A stretch of 64,000 bases of DNA from NCBI RefSeq assembly GCF_022832375.1, contig NZ_JALHLG010000005.1, forward strand, positions 434,001 to 498,000, written 5' to 3'. Source of the DNA: Novosphingobium beihaiense (lineage in GTDB: Bacteria > Pseudomonadota > Alphaproteobacteria > Sphingomonadales > Sphingomonadaceae). How positions within the stretch are numbered: position 1 is the first letter of the stretch; each line of letters starts with the position of its first letter. The notes under the pieces were generated by a model. It was not told the origin of the DNA, ran no database searches, and saw nothing but the letters and a program-made list of their open reading frames with translations. The translations under genes were made by a program, and so were the position numbers. Of this stretch, positions 9,259-18,479 are shown piece after piece.

Positions 9259-10391
9259 GCATCGCGGTCCGGACTGCTCTTCCCGAAGCCCACCGGCTGC
9301 TGGCTAGCCTGCCCCATGCCGTTGTCCTTCTGGAATCGGGCTTGCTGATCGCTTCCGTCAATCCGGCGGGCGAACAGTTTTTCGGACAATCGCTGCGCCG
9401 TCTGGCTGGGTGCCGCCTGGCCGATGTCATGAGTTTCCCCGATCAGCGCCTGCTCGAACGTCTGCAGGACTATGAAACGCCGGTTTCCGCGCGCGAAGTG
9501 GCGGTTTCGCTCAAGGGGAAAGGCGCAAGACGCATCGATATCAACATTGCCCCGGTCGCCGATACGCCGGGCTGGCAGGTTCTCACGATCCACGACAACA
9601 GCGCCGCCGAAGCATTGGGCGACGATTCCGGCGGCGCGGATACCGCCGTGCTGCGCGGTCCGGAGATCATGGCGCATGAGATCAAGAACCCGCTTGCCGG
9701 GATTCGCGGCGCGGCGCAGCTTCTCGCCCGCAAGATCGATGAGCGGGACCGGCCGCTGACCGATCTGATTACGTCGGAAGTCGATCGTATCGCCGGGCTT
9801 ATTGAACGCATGCAGAAACTGAGCGGCCGCACTGCGCCTCCGGTGGAGCCCTGCAATCTCCATGAAGCTGCACGCCGGGCGATCGACGTGATCAAGGCCG
9901 CCAATGCCGATGGTTCCGCAGCGCGCAGCTACCGGCTGCAGGAAGAGTTCGATCCGTCGCTGCCGCCGGTGCTGGGCAGTCCGGACGGGCTGGTGCAGGT
10001 GATCATCAATCTGCTGTCGAACGCGATCGAGGCCAGTCAGGAGGCCGAAGAGCCGCGGGTGGTGATCCGCACGCGCTTTGCCAGCGGCCTGCAACTGCAT
10101 ACCACCGATTCCGGCAAGCCCGTGCGTCTGCCCATTGAATTGCGCATCAGCGACAATGGGCAGGGTGTAGACCCGGCCATGCGCGAACACATTTTCGAAC
10201 CGTTCGTCACGACCAAGAAGTCCGGACAGGGGCTGGGATTGCCGCTCGTCCGCAAGCTGGTGCGTGATATGAACGGGCGCATCACGCACGAGCGCGACGA
10301 GGAAGCGGGCCTTACCCACTTTCGTATCCATCTTCCCCTTGCGAAGGAAACGCGGGGAAGGGGGCTTCTCAGAAGGAAGCTGTTCTCATGA
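9255..10391 (+). CDS. ntrB: Nitrogen-regulation sensor histidine kinase NtrB
   Basis: A 378-residue soluble histidine kinase of the NtrB/GlnL type that, through PII, phosphorylates or dephosphorylates NtrC. The N-terminal ~120 residues form a PAS-like sensor. The H-box is [20 protein letters not shown] with His about residue 141. The catalytic domain shows [19 protein letters not shown], and [11 protein letters not shown]. No membrane segment is seen, as expected for NtrB. It overlaps dusB upstream and ntrC downstream by four bases each (ATGA), which indicates translational coupling. Confidence 0.95.
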   Translation: MSIAVRTALPEAHRLLASLPHAVVLLESGLLIASVNPAGEQFFGQSLRRLAGCRLADVMSFPDQRLLERLQDYETPVSAREVAVSLKGKGARRIDINIAPVADTPGWQVLTIHDNSAAEALGDDSGGADTAVLRGPEIMAHEIKNPLAGIRGAAQLLARKIDERDRPLTDLITSEVDRIAGLIERMQKLSGRTAPPVEPCNLHEAARRAIDVIKAANADGSAARSYRLQEEFDPSLPPVLGSPDGLVQVIINLLSNAIEASQEAEEPRVVIRTRFASGLQLHTTDSGKPVRLPIELRISDNGQGVDPAMREHIFEPFVTTKKSGQGLGLPLVRKLVRDMNGRITHERDEEAGLTHFRIHLPLAKETRGRGLLRRKLFS

Positions 10392-11806
10392 GCGTTCTTC
10401 TTGTCGAAGACGACATGTCGATCGCCATCGTCATCACCGCGGCGCTGGAGGACGAGGGATTTTCGGTCGTGCACTGCCAGACCATCGCCGAGCGTGACGG
10501 CCTGCTGGGTGAGCGCTGCTTCCAGGCGCTGGTGACCGACGTGATGCTGCCCGACGGCGACGGCATCGAGACGCTGGACCGCGCCCGGGCGCTCCATCCC
10601 GACATGCCGATCATTATCCTGTCGGCGCAGAACACGCTCGATACGGCCGTTCGCGCCACGGATACCGGCGCGTTCGAGTACTTCCCCAAGCCTTTCGACA
10701 TCGACGAACTGGCACGCACCGTCCGGCAGGCCGCCGGGAACGCGCAGGGCAACGTGCTGCGCGGGGATGAGCCGCTTGGCGATGGCCTGCCGCTGGTCGG
10801 CCGCAGTCCGGCGATGCAGTCCGTGTTCCGCATGATCACGCGCGTGCTGCGCAACGATCTGACCGTATTGATCCTGGGGGAATCCGGAACCGGCAAGGAA
10901 CTGGTGGCGGAAGCCATTCACCAGCTTGGCAATCGGCGCAGCGGGCCGTTCGTTGCCGTCAACACCGCCGCGATCCCGGCGGAGCTTATCGAAAGCGAAC
11001 TGTTCGGGCACGAAAAGGGCGCCTTTACCGGCGCCGTGGCGCGCCATGCCGGCAAGTTCGAGCAAGCAGCGGGCGGCACTTTGTTCCTCGATGAAATCGG
11101 CGATATGCCGATGCAGGCGCAAACCCGGCTGCTGCGCGCGCTGCAGTCCGGCACGGTCCGCCGTGTGGGCGGCAACGAGGAAATCCGGCTCGACACGCGC
11201 ATTATCGCGGCGACCAACAAGGATCTTGAGCCTGAAATCGCTGCAGGCCGGTTTCGCGAGGATCTCTATTATCGCCTCAACGTGGTGCCGATCCACATGC
11301 CGCCGCTGCGCGACCGCAGCGACGACATCGAGGTGCTGGCAAAGCACTTTCTTCAGCATGCCGCTAACGAGGGCTTGCCGCGCCGCCAGCTTACTCATGA
11401 AGCGGCGGCGCTGCTGAGCCGCCAGCCCTGGCGCGGCAATGTGCGGGAACTGAAGAACTTCGTCTATCGCATGGCACTTCTGGCACGCGAGGACACGATC
11501 GATGCGGACAGCATTCAGCCGCTGTTGGCGCAGGAACCTGTCGGCGCACCGCAGCCGGCCAAGGGCGAGGCGTGTGACATTGCCGGTGCCGTGACCCGCT
11601 GGCTCACGGCGGAACGGCCTGCCACCGGGACCATCTACGAAAGTGCCATCGCGGCGTTCGAACGCCCGCTGTTCGCGGAAGTGCTGCGCGAAACCGGAGG
11701 CAACCAATTGCGTGCGGCCCAGGCGCTGGGGATCAATCGCAACACCTTGCGCAAACGGCTGAGCGAGCTTGCGCTGGATCCGGAAGAATTCGTTCGTCGA
11801 TCGTGA
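10388..11806 (+). CDS. ntrC: Sigma-54-dependent response regulator NtrC
   Basis: 472 residues: receiver domain with phospho-Asp about residue 51 (ALVTDVMLPDGDG); AAA+ domain with Walker A GESGTGKE, the sigma-54 contact loop GAFTGA in FGHEKGAFTGAVARH, Walker B GGTLFLDEIGD and the sensor segment AATNKDL; and a Fis-type helix-turn-helix (NQLRAAQALGINRNTLRKRL) at the C terminus. All parts needed to activate sigma-54 promoters of nitrogen-assimilation genes are present. The start overlaps ntrB by four bases. The sigma-54-like site just downstream (11818-11833) would be a natural target. Confidence 0.96.
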   Translation: MSVLLVEDDMSIAIVITAALEDEGFSVVHCQTIAERDGLLGERCFQALVTDVMLPDGDGIETLDRARALHPDMPIIILSAQNTLDTAVRATDTGAFEYFPKPFDIDELARTVRQAAGNAQGNVLRGDEPLGDGLPLVGRSPAMQSVFRMITRVLRNDLTVLILGESGTGKELVAEAIHQLGNRRSGPFVAVNTAAIPAELIESELFGHEKGAFTGAVARHAGKFEQAAGGTLFLDEIGDMPMQAQTRLLRALQSGTVRRVGGNEEIRLDTRIIAATNKDLEPEIAAGRFREDLYYRLNVVPIHMPPLRDRSDDIEVLAKHFLQHAANEGLPRRQLTHEAAALLSRQPWRGNVRELKNFVYRMALLAREDTIDADSIQPLLAQEPVGAPQPAKGEACDIAGAVTRWLTAERPATGTIYESAIAAFERPLFAEVLRETGGNQLRAAQALGINRNTLRKRLSELALDPEEFVRRS

Positions 11807-11817
11807 CGCGGGTTTTG

Positions 11818-11833
11818 TGGAATTCTTCTTGCA
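11818..11833 (+). promoter_or_regulatory. Candidate sigma-54 promoter ahead of ntrY
   Basis: TGGAATTCTTCTTGCA has the essential GG and GC doublets exactly 10 bases apart (11819-11820 and 11831-11832) and the TTGCA of the -12 element; the -24 half matches only TGG. Transcription would start near 11845, about 22 bases before the ntrY ATG. A palindrome CAACAG-tg-CTGTTG lies at 11840-11853 at the predicted start. The match is by eye, and GG-N10-GC can occur by chance. Confidence 0.4.
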
Positions 11834-11866
11834 AGGCAGCAACAGTGCTGTTGTAACAAGGCAACG

Positions 11867-14092
11867 ATGACGAACGTTTTGACCCATAAGCGCAGCTGGC
11901 CGCGCTGGTGGCGGCGCATGCAGGTGGCCGCGCGCCGGGCGAATTTCTTTGCCGTCATCGAAGTACTTTCGGTCCTTGCCTTCCTCGCCATGACGGTGAC
12001 GACGTGGATCGCGCTCAACAGCGGTGGCGGCAAGGGCGACCTGTTGCCTTCCGACCTCACCGCGACGCTGCTGGTGGGCACGCTTGTGCCGGCAATGACT
12101 ATTCTCGTCCTGTTCGGGCGGCGGATGGCTTTGCGCCGGGCGGCAGAGAACATTGGCGGAACCGGGCGGATGCACGTGCGCCTGGTGTTCATCTTCTCGC
12201 TGATTTCCGCCATTCCGACATTGCTGGTGGTGGTTTTCGCATCGTGGCTGTTTCAGTCCGGCGTGGAGTTCTGGTTTTCGGACAGTTCGCGTGGATTGCT
12301 GGAGAACGCCAACAAGCTGGCGCGCGGGTACTATGAGCAGACCTTGCGCGATGTCGGGTATGAATCGGTGGCGATGGCGCAGGATTCGCGGGTGCCGCTG
12401 GCCGAATATCCCGTCGCCAGTCCCGAGTTTCAGGCGTTTCTGGCGGATCAGGTGCTGCGCCGGAACCTGAGTGTTGCTGCGATCATCCAGATCGATGCAA
12501 ACGGAGATCAGCGCACGCCGATCATTGTCGATCCCGACAACAAGTTCGAGAATAACCGGATTTCCAAGGAGTCTCTGGAAAAGCTCAGCAAGGGCGAGCC
12601 TTACGATGTAACCTCGCGGGCGGATCGTATTGTCGCCGCAGCGCCTATCGAACGGTCCGCCGGAGTCTATCTGCTGGTGGCGCGAAGTAACGACCTGCTC
12701 TCGCTCAGTCAGGGGCAGAGCGCGGAGAACATCGTCAAAGCCTATGAAGTCCTGACGAACCGTGCCCGCGTTCTGCAATTGCGGTTCAATGTTGCCCTGT
12801 TCGTGGCTTCACTCGTGCTGGTGGGCACCTCGGTCTGGCTGGCCCTGCGGTTTGCGGACCGTCAGGTGAAGCCGCTCTATGAACTCGTGGATGCTGCGCG
12901 GCGCGTCGGTGCGGGTAACTATGCGCTGCGGATCGAAGGGCGCACCGGTGCCGACGAAATCGGGCTCCTCAACCGCGCCTTCAATCGCATGACCGGGCAG
13001 ATCGACAAGCAGACGCAAGCCTTGCTGGGCGCCAACCGCCAGCTCCATGAGCGACGCCTGTTCATCGAGGCGGTGCTGGAATCGGTTACGTCCGGAATTA
13101 TTTCGCTCGACGAGAACGGGCACATCCTGCTGATGAACAACACAGCCCAGCACTTGCTGAGCGAACGCGGCAGTGAGCTTCCCGAAGATCTGACGATCGG
13201 CGAATTGGCCCCATCGATCGCGGCGCTGGTTGAGCAGGGGACGGCAAGCGGCATTGTCCAGTACAGCCGCGGCGGGGAACTGCTGACCCTTGCCGTCAAG
13301 GCCAGCCGCGATGCTACAGGGCACGTCATCACGTTTGAGGACATTACCCGCCAGCTCCTCGATCAGCGCACGGCGGCGTGGTCCGATGTCGCGCGGCGCA
13401 TTGCGCATGAAATCAAGAATCCGCTGACGCCGATACAGCTGGCGACCGAGCGCCTGAGCCGCCGCTACCGCAAGCAGATCACCGACAATCCCGAACTGTT
13501 CGAGGATCTGACGCGGACTATCATTCGCCAGGTCGGCGATCTGCGCAAGATGGTGGACGAATTCTCCTCCTTCGCGCGTCTGCCCAAGCCGGTATTCCGG
13601 GCGGAAGACCCGGTGGCGCTGACCCGCCAGGCTCTGTTCCTGCAGGAAGTGGCACGGCCGGACATTGATTTCAGTTTCTCGGCCGATACCGGCATCGCCA
13701 GCATAGATTGCGACCGGCACCAGTTCGGGCAGGCCATGACTAACGTGCTCAAGAATGCGGTGGAGGCAATAGAGAGCCGCGCCAAGGATGCCGATGAGGC
13801 GGCTTACAAGGGCGCTGTTGCGGTCGAGGTCGCCGATGAGGAAGACGCCATCATCGTGCGGATCACCGACAACGGCATCGGCCTCTCGCAGGATCGCGAG
13901 CGCATTGTCGAACCCTACGTCACGACGCGCGAAAAGGGCACCGGGCTCGGCCTCGCGATCGTCAACAAGATCGTTGAGGAGCACGGCGGTGAAATGATGT
14001 TCACACCTGCGCCCGGCGGCGGCACGACCGTATCGATGCGTTTTGCGCGCGATCCTCTGGCGCAAGGACGAAAGTCCGAGGCAGCCGAATAG
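11867..14092 (+). CDS. ntrY: Membrane sensor histidine kinase NtrY
   Basis: A 741-residue inner-membrane kinase. The N-terminal part has several membrane segments (around residues 30-55, 60-80 and 100-130, and another near 305-325 before the HAMP region). A periplasmic loop of about 170 residues separates the last two. A PAS-like region follows the HAMP segment (VLESVTSGIISLDENGHILLMN), then the H-box [21 protein letters not shown] and the ATP-binding motifs NVLKNAVEA, ITDNGIGL and GTGLGLAIVNKI. NtrY senses nitrogen and/or redox state in other alphaproteobacteria and phosphorylates NtrX, encoded 62 bases downstream. The ATG follows AAGG with fair spacing. Confidence 0.95.
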   Translation: MTNVLTHKRSWPRWWRRMQVAARRANFFAVIEVLSVLAFLAMTVTTWIALNSGGGKGDLLPSDLTATLLVGTLVPAMTILVLFGRRMALRRAAENIGGTGRMHVRLVFIFSLISAIPTLLVVVFASWLFQSGVEFWFSDSSRGLLENANKLARGYYEQTLRDVGYESVAMAQDSRVPLAEYPVASPEFQAFLADQVLRRNLSVAAIIQIDANGDQRTPIIVDPDNKFENNRISKESLEKLSKGEPYDVTSRADRIVAAAPIERSAGVYLLVARSNDLLSLSQGQSAENIVKAYEVLTNRARVLQLRFNVALFVASLVLVGTSVWLALRFADRQVKPLYELVDAARRVGAGNYALRIEGRTGADEIGLLNRAFNRMTGQIDKQTQALLGANRQLHERRLFIEAVLESVTSGIISLDENGHILLMNNTAQHLLSERGSELPEDLTIGELAPSIAALVEQGTASGIVQYSRGGELLTLAVKASRDATGHVITFEDITRQLLDQRTAAWSDVARRIAHEIKNPLTPIQLATERLSRRYRKQITDNPELFEDLTRTIIRQVGDLRKMVDEFSSFARLPKPVFRAEDPVALTRQALFLQEVARPDIDFSFSADTGIASIDCDRHQFGQAMTNVLKNAVEAIESRAKDADEAAYKGAVAVEVADEEDAIIVRITDNGIGLSQDRERIVEPYVTTREKGTGLGLAIVNKIVEEHGGEMMFTPAPGGGTTVSMRFARDPLAQGRKSEAAE

Positions 14093-14154
14093 CCCGACAT
14101 GATGATGACCAAGATATTCTCCCCCCTTGATCTGCAAGCGAAGAAGACACTGCC

Positions 14155-15540
14155 ATGGCTCTCGAAATCCTGATCGTTGACGACGAACGCGATATCCGCG
14201 AACTGGTCGCTGGCGTCCTGAGCGACGAGGGCTATGAGTGCCGAACCGCAGGCGATAGCGAAGCCGCGCTGGCTGCTATCGACGCGCGCCGTCCCTCGCT
14301 GGTTTTGCTCGACGTGTGGTTGCATGGCAGCCCGATGGACGGGCTCGAAGTGCTCGATGCGATCAAGGCGCGCGAGCCCGAACTGCCCGTCATCATTTTC
14401 TCAGGGCACGGCAATATCGACACTGCAGTCGCTGCCATCAGCCGGGGCGCGGTCGATTTCATCGAAAAGCCGTTCGAGGCCGAGAAGCTGCTCCACCTCG
14501 TCGGCCGGGCGACGGAAACCGAGCGACTGCGGCGTGAGAATGCGCAGCTCAAGCAGGATTTTACTACGGGCGAGGAATTCACCGGTTCGAGCGGTGCAAT
14601 CAACCAGGTTCGCGCCACGCTCAAGCGTGTGGCCAATACCGGCAGCCGCCTGCTGATCACCGGGCCCGCCGGTTCGGGCAAGGAGGTGGCGGCGAGGCTG
14701 CTCCACGCCTGGAGCCCGCGGGCCGGAAATGCTTTCGTCAGCGTCAATTCGGCGCGCATTACGCCCGAGCGTTTCGAACAGGAACTGTTTGGTGAGGAAG
14801 CGGAAGGGGCTTTGGTCCGTCCCGGGCTTCTCGAAATGGCGGATGGCGGCACGCTCTACTTCGATGAAGTGGCAGACATGCCGATCTCGACCCAGGCGCG
14901 CATCCTGCGGGTGCTGACCGATCAGGCTTTCGTGCGCGTGGGCGGCACCCGGCAGATCCGTGTCGATGTACGCGTGGTGTCTTCCACGTCGCGCGATCTG
15001 GAAAAGGAAATCGCCGAGCGGCGTTTCCGCGAGGATCTGTTCTATCGCCTCAATGTGGTGCCGGTTTCAATTCCCGCGCTGCGCGAACGGCGCGAGGACA
15101 TTCCCGCGCTCGTCGATCACTTTTTCGCCCGCTATGCGAATGAGCAGGGGGTGCAGCCGCCGCATGTGGGCAATGAAGCCATGACCGCGCTTCAGGCCTA
15201 CGAATGGCCGGGCAATGTCCGCCAGCTCCGCAACGTCGTGGAACGCACGGTGATCATGGCCCCGCGCGAAAAGCTGGGCAAAATCGAAGCCGACATGCTG
15301 CCTCCGGAAATCTTCAACAGCCAGGGGGAGGGTGAGGCTGGCGTTTCGGTGATGATGAGCGCGCCCTTGCGGGAAGCGCGCGAAAGCTTCGAACGCGAAT
15401 ATCTGCGCATCCAGATCCGGCGGTTTTCCGGAAACATTTCCAAGACCGCAGCCTTTATCGGCATGGAACGCTCTGCCTTGCACCGTAAACTCAAGCTGCT
15501 GGGGATGTCTGAACGGCGTGAGGGCGAAGAGAGCGAATAG
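14155..15540 (+). CDS. ntrX: Response regulator NtrX, AAA+ domain lacking GAFTGA
   Basis: 461 residues: receiver domain with phospho-Asp about residue 53 (LVLLDVWLHG), a central AAA+ domain (Walker A GPAGSGKE, Walker B GGTLYFDEVAD, FREDLFYRLNVVP) and a C-terminal Fis-type helix-turn-helix (GNISKTAAFIGMERSALHRKL). The segment where sigma-54 activators carry GAFTGA reads FGEEAEGALVRPG here, so the sigma-54 contact loop is missing. This NtrX therefore probably regulates sigma-70-type promoters. That contrasts with NtrC at 10388, which keeps the loop. It lies directly downstream of its partner kinase ntrY. Confidence 0.95.
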   Translation: MALEILIVDDERDIRELVAGVLSDEGYECRTAGDSEAALAAIDARRPSLVLLDVWLHGSPMDGLEVLDAIKAREPELPVIIFSGHGNIDTAVAAISRGAVDFIEKPFEAEKLLHLVGRATETERLRRENAQLKQDFTTGEEFTGSSGAINQVRATLKRVANTGSRLLITGPAGSGKEVAARLLHAWSPRAGNAFVSVNSARITPERFEQELFGEEAEGALVRPGLLEMADGGTLYFDEVADMPISTQARILRVLTDQAFVRVGGTRQIRVDVRVVSSTSRDLEKEIAERRFREDLFYRLNVVPVSIPALRERREDIPALVDHFFARYANEQGVQPPHVGNEAMTALQAYEWPGNVRQLRNVVERTVIMAPREKLGKIEADMLPPEIFNSQGEGEAGVSVMMSAPLREARESFEREYLRIQIRRFSGNISKTAAFIGMERSALHRKLKLLGMSERREGEESE

Positions 15541-15569
15541 CCCGGCTTTCCAGCGATTACAGCTACTCG

Positions 15570-15611
15570 AAAGCCCTGATTTCTGCGCCTTGCAGTGCCT
15601 GATCGGGCTTT
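15570..15611 (+). terminator. Possible attenuator between ntrX and hfq
   Basis: AAAGCCC (15570-15576) pairs with GGGCTTT (15605-15611), extended inward by GAT/ATC after a one-base bulge, with a loop of about 22 bases and a weak T-rich tail (TTTGTTG). It lies in the 207-base ntrX-hfq gap and could separate hfq-hflX expression from ntrYX. Confidence 0.35.
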
Positions 15612-15747
15612 GTTGCGCACCCGCTGCAATTCTCGTGTTTACTGCAATGCAGCAAGCGGATAGATTTTGATTCGAGAACGGCACCGGAAACAGTCCAGTG
15701 CCAGATCGCGGACCGCAATCACGGCCGCCAAAAAGAAGGAGCATTGT

Positions 15748-16329
15748 ATGGCTGGTCGAACGCTTTCAGCGCGACCGAAACCCGCAGCCGAACCGGAAAC
15801 TGCCGCTGCGCCGTCACCGGAAGCACCACCGGTCAATTCCGGGAATTCAGCGGGGAAGGGGCAGAACCTTCAGGATCAGTTTCTCAATCTCCTGCGCAAG
15901 AACAAGACTCCTGTCACCATGTTCCTGGTCAAGGGCGTGAAGTTGCAGGGCATTGTTACCTGGTTTGACAATTTTTCCATCCTGCTGCGCCGTGATGGCC
16001 AGTCGCAGCTTGTCTACAAGCATGCGATTTCCACCATCATGCCTTCGACCCCGGTCGATGCGCGCCAGTTCGCCAATGGTTCGGATTCGAACAAGAAAAC
16101 GCGGCTGCTGCAAGACGTGTTCCTTTCCAGCATCCGCAATGCCGGCGTGCAGGTGACGATGTTCCTGATCAACGGCGTCATGCTGCAGGGCCGCGTTGCT
16201 GCCTATGACCTGTTCTGCATGCTGCTGGAACGCGAAGGCTATGTGCAGCTGGCCTACAAGCATGCGGTTTCGACGATTCAGCCCGTGACTCCGGTCGATC
16301 TGCAGGCGCATGAAGAAACCGGCGACTGA
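15748..16329 (+). CDS. hfq: Hfq RNA chaperone with two tandem Sm domains
   Basis: 193 residues from an ATG with a good AAGGAG site. After a Pro/Ala-rich tail of about 38 residues there are two Hfq/Sm folds in one chain. The first, residues ~39-103, has [31 protein letters not shown] and the hallmark YKHAIST. The second, ~118-184, has [31 protein letters not shown] and YKHAVST. Ordinary Hfq has one Sm fold and forms a hexamer; this chain should form a six-fold ring as a trimer (inference). It keeps the usual neighbour hflX, 17 bases downstream. A duplicated Hfq is known in sphingomonads such as Novosphingobium (recollection). Confidence 0.95.
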   Translation: MAGRTLSARPKPAAEPETAAAPSPEAPPVNSGNSAGKGQNLQDQFLNLLRKNKTPVTMFLVKGVKLQGIVTWFDNFSILLRRDGQSQLVYKHAISTIMPSTPVDARQFANGSDSNKKTRLLQDVFLSSIRNAGVQVTMFLINGVMLQGRVAAYDLFCMLLEREGYVQLAYKHAVSTIQPVTPVDLQAHEETGD

Positions 16330-16346
16330 GTCGAAACGGACCTGAC

Positions 16347-17678
16347 TTGAACGAAGAACTGAAGGGCGAGGTCACGCGCGGTGCGCGTGCCCTCGTCGTC
16401 TATCCGCAAATGCGCGGGAGAGGTGATCTCGATACCGGCGCACGCCTCGAAGAGGCAAAAGGCCTTGCCTTGGCGATCGGCCTTGAGGTGGCGGACGCCA
16501 TAGCGATCCCGATCCGCGAACCGCGTGCCGGCACGCTGTTCGGCGAAGGCCAGATCCAGAATATCGGCGTCGCCTGCGAGCTGAACGAGGCTGAGCTTGT
16601 CGTTGTTGATGGTTCGCTTTCGGCAATCCAGCAGCGCAACCTGGAAGAAAAGCTCAAGCGCAAGGTCATCGACCGCACCGGGCTGATTCTCGAAATCTTT
16701 GGCGAGCGCGCCGCGACGGCGGAAGGCCGCTTGCAGGTGGAACTGGCCCATCTCGATTATCAGGCTGGGCGTCTGGTGCGCAGCTGGACTCACCTCGAAC
16801 GGCAGCGCGGCGGTTTCGGCTTCCTCGGTGGCCCGGGTGAAACGCAGATCGAGGCCGACCGCCGGATGATCCGCGACCGCATGGCCAAGATCCGCCGCGA
16901 ACTGGAGCAGGTGCGGCGAACCCGCGGGCTCCACCGGGAGCGCCGGGAAAAGGCGCCATGGCCGATCGTTGCGCTGGTGGGGTATACGAACGCGGGCAAG
17001 TCCACGCTGTTCAACCGGCTGACGGGCGCGGACGTGATGGCGCAGGATCTGCTGTTCGCCACGCTCGATCCCACCATGCGGGCGATCCGCTTGCCCGGCG
17101 TCGAAAAGGCCATCCTGTCGGACACGGTGGGCTTCATTTCGGACTTGCCGACGCAGCTTGTCGCCGCTTTCCGCGCAACGCTGGAAGAGGTCACGGCGGC
17201 GGATGTGATCGTGCATGTGCGCGATATCGCCAATCCGGATACCGAATCCCAGAAGCGCCAGGTTCTCGAAGTGCTCTCTGGTCTTGGCGTGCTCACTGGC
17301 GATGAGGAGAGTGACGAGGACCGTCTTGCCATTCCCATCGTCGAAGTCTGGAACAAGTGGGATCTTCTCGGCACCGCTCATGCGGCCGAACTGCGCGAAG
17401 CCATTGCGCACCGCGAAGGTGAGACAATCGTGCCGCTTTCCGCCATGACCGGCATGGACTGTGACGGTCTGCTCGAAGCTGTTGGCAGCAAACTGACAGA
17501 GGATTCGAAGCTCTACACGTTCATCATCCCCGCTGCGGATGGTCAGCGGATCGCTTTCCTGCATGCGCGCGGCGATGTGGTGAGCGAAGAGGATGCCGGG
17601 GAAGGGGCTGGCGGGCCGCAACTGCGGCTGCAAGTGCGCCTGACCGGCCGCGAGCTAGGCCGTTTCTCCGCGCTCTGA
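16347..17678 (+). CDS. hflX: Ribosome-associated GTPase HflX
   Basis: 443 residues from a TTG start 17 bases after hfq. The N-terminal HflX domain ends in the glycine-rich GGFGFLGGPGETQIE, followed by a coiled coil (residues ~165-195) and the G domain with ALVGYTNAGKST (G1), the DTVGFI element (G3) and NKWD (G4). HflX binds the 50S subunit and splits stalled or hibernating ribosomes after heat stress. The hfq-hflX pair is conserved across proteobacteria. Its last 24 bases overlap the 3' end of mazG on the opposite strand, so the two transcripts must be antisense there. Confidence 0.95.
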   Translation: MNEELKGEVTRGARALVVYPQMRGRGDLDTGARLEEAKGLALAIGLEVADAIAIPIREPRAGTLFGEGQIQNIGVACELNEAELVVVDGSLSAIQQRNLEEKLKRKVIDRTGLILEIFGERAATAEGRLQVELAHLDYQAGRLVRSWTHLERQRGGFGFLGGPGETQIEADRRMIRDRMAKIRRELEQVRRTRGLHRERREKAPWPIVALVGYTNAGKSTLFNRLTGADVMAQDLLFATLDPTMRAIRLPGVEKAILSDTVGFISDLPTQLVAAFRATLEEVTAADVIVHVRDIANPDTESQKRQVLEVLSGLGVLTGDEESDEDRLAIPIVEVWNKWDLLGTAHAAELREAIAHREGETIVPLSAMTGMDCDGLLEAVGSKLTEDSKLYTFIIPAADGQRIAFLHARGDVVSEEDAGEGAGGPQLRLQVRLTGRELGRFSAL

Positions 17679-18461
17679 CGCCTTGACCGCTTGCCAGTAA
17701 CTCTCCTGCTCGTCGAGCGGGAGAGCCGCAAAATCTTTGCCATTGCTCGATGCGAATTCTTCCATGGTGCGGAAACGGCGCTCGAACTTCGCATTGGCCG
17801 CTCGCAAGGCGTCTTCCGGAGCAATGCCGTTCAGGCGCACGAGGTTGACGGCCGCGAAGAGCAGATCGCCTGCTTCCTCCAACCTGCCGGCGTCATCCGC
17901 CTCGGCCAGTTCGGTCATCTCTTCCTCAACCTTGTCCGCCGCGCCGGACGGATCGGGCCAGTCGAAGCCGACGCGCGCGGCGCGTTTCTGCAGCTTTTCG
18001 GCCCGCATCAGCGCGGGCAGCGACAAGGCAACACCGTCGATGGCGCTCGTGGCGCCCTTGGCAGCCCGTTCTTTCGCTTTGAGTTTTTCCCAGCGTTCGG
18101 TCTGCGCATCGCCCGAGGTATCCTCACCGAAGATATGAGGGTGACGGGCCTCCAGCTTGTCGGAAATCGAGGCGGCGACATCGGCGAAGGCGAAGTGCCC
18201 GGCTTCCTCGGCCATGCGGGCATGGAAAACGACTTGCAGCAGCAGATCGCCGAGTTCGTCGCGCAGCGCATCCATGTCTTCGCGTTCGATCGCATCGGCC
18301 ACTTCATAGGCCTCTTCGATCGTATAGGGCGCGATCGTCGCGAAATTCTGCGCGCGGTCCCATTCGCAGCCGTTCTGCGGGTCGCGCAGGCGCGCCATGA
18401 TCGCGAGAATGCGGTCGATCTGCTGGTGACGGTGATCGGTCATGTCCGGGGCTTTCACCAT
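17655..18461 (-). CDS. mazG: Nucleoside triphosphate pyrophosphohydrolase MazG
   Basis: 268 residues with two MazG repeats. The first contains GCEWDRAQNFATIAPYTIEEAYEV and the acidic ELGDLLLQVVFHARMAEE helices that hold Mg ions. The second half, around EEEMTELAEADDAGRLEEAGDLLFAAVN, is the second all-alpha domain. MazG hydrolyses non-canonical or excess NTPs and lowers ppGpp under stress in E. coli. The ATG at 18461 or the one six codons later (MTDHRHQQ) could be the start; neither has a strong ribosome site. It lies 18 bases downstream of parE, probably in one operon. Confidence 0.93.
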   Translation of the reverse strand: MVKAPDMTDHRHQQIDRILAIMARLRDPQNGCEWDRAQNFATIAPYTIEEAYEVADAIEREDMDALRDELGDLLLQVVFHARMAEEAGHFAFADVAASISDKLEARHPHIFGEDTSGDAQTERWEKLKAKERAAKGATSAIDGVALSLPALMRAEKLQKRAARVGFDWPDPSGAADKVEEEMTELAEADDAGRLEEAGDLLFAAVNLVRLNGIAPEDALRAANAKFERRFRTMEEFASSNGKDFAALPLDEQESYWQAVKASERGETA

Positions 18462-18479
18462 GATCGGAAGAGGACGGGC

